This document shows, one piece after another, positions 6,062 through 6,254 of a stretch of 6,254 nt of DNA. Where the stretch lies: contig CAKKRN010000129.1 in the NCBI GenBank assembly GCA_919902745.1, positions 1-6,254 on the forward strand, given 5' to 3'. Every line of letters begins with the position of its first letter. Positions within the stretch are counted from its first letter, which is position 1. Under the pieces are notes generated by a model that was not told where the DNA came from, made no database searches, and worked only from the letters and a program-made list of their open reading frames with translations. Origin of the DNA: Syntrophaceae bacterium (GTDB lineage Bacteria; Desulfobacterota; Syntrophia; Syntrophales; UBA5619). A program made the translations under genes and the position numbers.

Positions 6062-6254
6062 ATGACAATCGATCTCCCGGAAAATCCAGAGACAGCTCCC
6101 AACGCGGATTTTCCTACCACAAAAAAGAACGCCCTTATAGAAGTTTTTTTGACTTCCAAAACAGCATGGCTTTATCGGGAAACATCTCCAGAAGAACGCA
6201 TATCCCGGCCGGCAACCATCGTCCGCAATATTTCGGAAACTGCATCCTTGTGTT
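6062..6254 (+). CDS. Possible partial open reading frame at the right edge, unrecognised
   Basis: From an ATG at 6062 the plus strand stays open for 64 codons to the window edge, beginning MTIDLPENPETAPNADFP and later containing RPATIVRNISETASLC. I do not recognise it. Against it: there is no ribosome site before the ATG, the start would lie only 14 bases from the divergent panE start, and it would cover the inverted repeat and any panE promoter. Codon use is mixed, unlike the strongly GC-ending codons of panE and pgi. A later start or a chance opening is quite possible. Confidence 0.22.
   Translation, partial: MTIDLPENPETAPNADFPTTKKNALIEVFLTSKTAWLYRETSPEERISRPATIVRNISETASLC
6079..6114. repeat. 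Perfect 9-bp inverted repeat upstream of panE
   Basis: GGAAAATCC (6079-6087) and GGATTTTCC (6106-6114) are exact reverse complements separated by 18 bases, 32 to 67 bases upstream of the panE ATG. Each arm is also an imperfect palindrome of the form GGA-N3-TCC. This could be a paired operator with arms on nearby faces of the helix, or a leader hairpin. No T run follows on the minus strand, so it is not an intrinsic terminator. Confidence 0.55.

Noticed and set aside
6048..6068. Upstream TTG start for panE
   Set aside because: AAGAGGAA points to the ATG at 6047, and the Rossmann fold of the family begins directly with MKIAVFGVGG.
6133..6165. Minus-strand panE promoter with TATAAG (6137-6132) and TTGGAA upstream
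   Set aside because: The spacing between the two boxes is only 14 bases and the -35 match is poor, so I do not call it.
6172..6252. Possible C-terminal tail of a minus-strand gene ending at a TAA (6174-6172), reading KDAVSEILRTMVAGRDM
   Set aside because: Only about 26 codons are visible, no family is recognisable, and the opposite strand is open over the same bases; it cannot be told from chance.

Overview
The window reads as ordinary chromosomal DNA of a GC-rich bacterium. It carries five complete protein genes and the damaged start of a sixth. The gene mix is a eukaryote-like NADP isocitrate dehydrogenase, a MenA-like prenyltransferase, and a glucose-6-phosphate isomerase of the kind often fused to transaldolase. 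This would fit a deltaproteobacterium-like anaerobe (Desulfobacterota), but that placement is an inference from gene content and is weak.

Left part (1-523): the minus strand holds the first ~50 codons of a GntR-family regulator. Its reading frame is broken inside the DNA-binding domain by an apparent small deletion. It is followed by a 368-base AT-rich divergent control region. I see one sigma70-like promoter facing the regulator, overlapping a TTGAC/GTCAA palindrome, and one facing right, with a perfect hairpin/operator-like repeat just downstream.

Centre left (524-3293, plus strand): icd (NADP-dependent isocitrate dehydrogenase), then a 71-base gap with a strong stem-loop, then a UbiA/MenA-type membrane prenyltransferase. 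Its TGA stop overlaps the TTG start of a CPBP (CAAX-protease-like) membrane protein, so the last two are probably translated as a coupled pair. The icd product makes 2-oxoglutarate and NADPH. The membrane pair looks like quinone or other prenyl-lipid metabolism plus an intramembrane protease-like partner of unknown target.

Right part (3412-6047, minus strand): panE (ketopantoate reductase, pantothenate/CoA route) followed after 20 bases by pgi (glucose-6-phosphate isomerase), probably one operon, converging on the plus-strand operon across a 118-base gap. This block looks distinctly more GC-rich than the prenyltransferase block. The last ~200 bases are upstream of panE and hold a perfect 9-bp inverted repeat; a weak incomplete plus-strand reading frame runs off the right edge.

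I found no mobile element, CRISPR array, RNA gene or clearly new system. The points most worth a second look are the broken GntR gene, the coupled prenyltransferase/CPBP pair, the stand-alone isomerase half of a usually fused enzyme, and the paired repeats upstream of panE.
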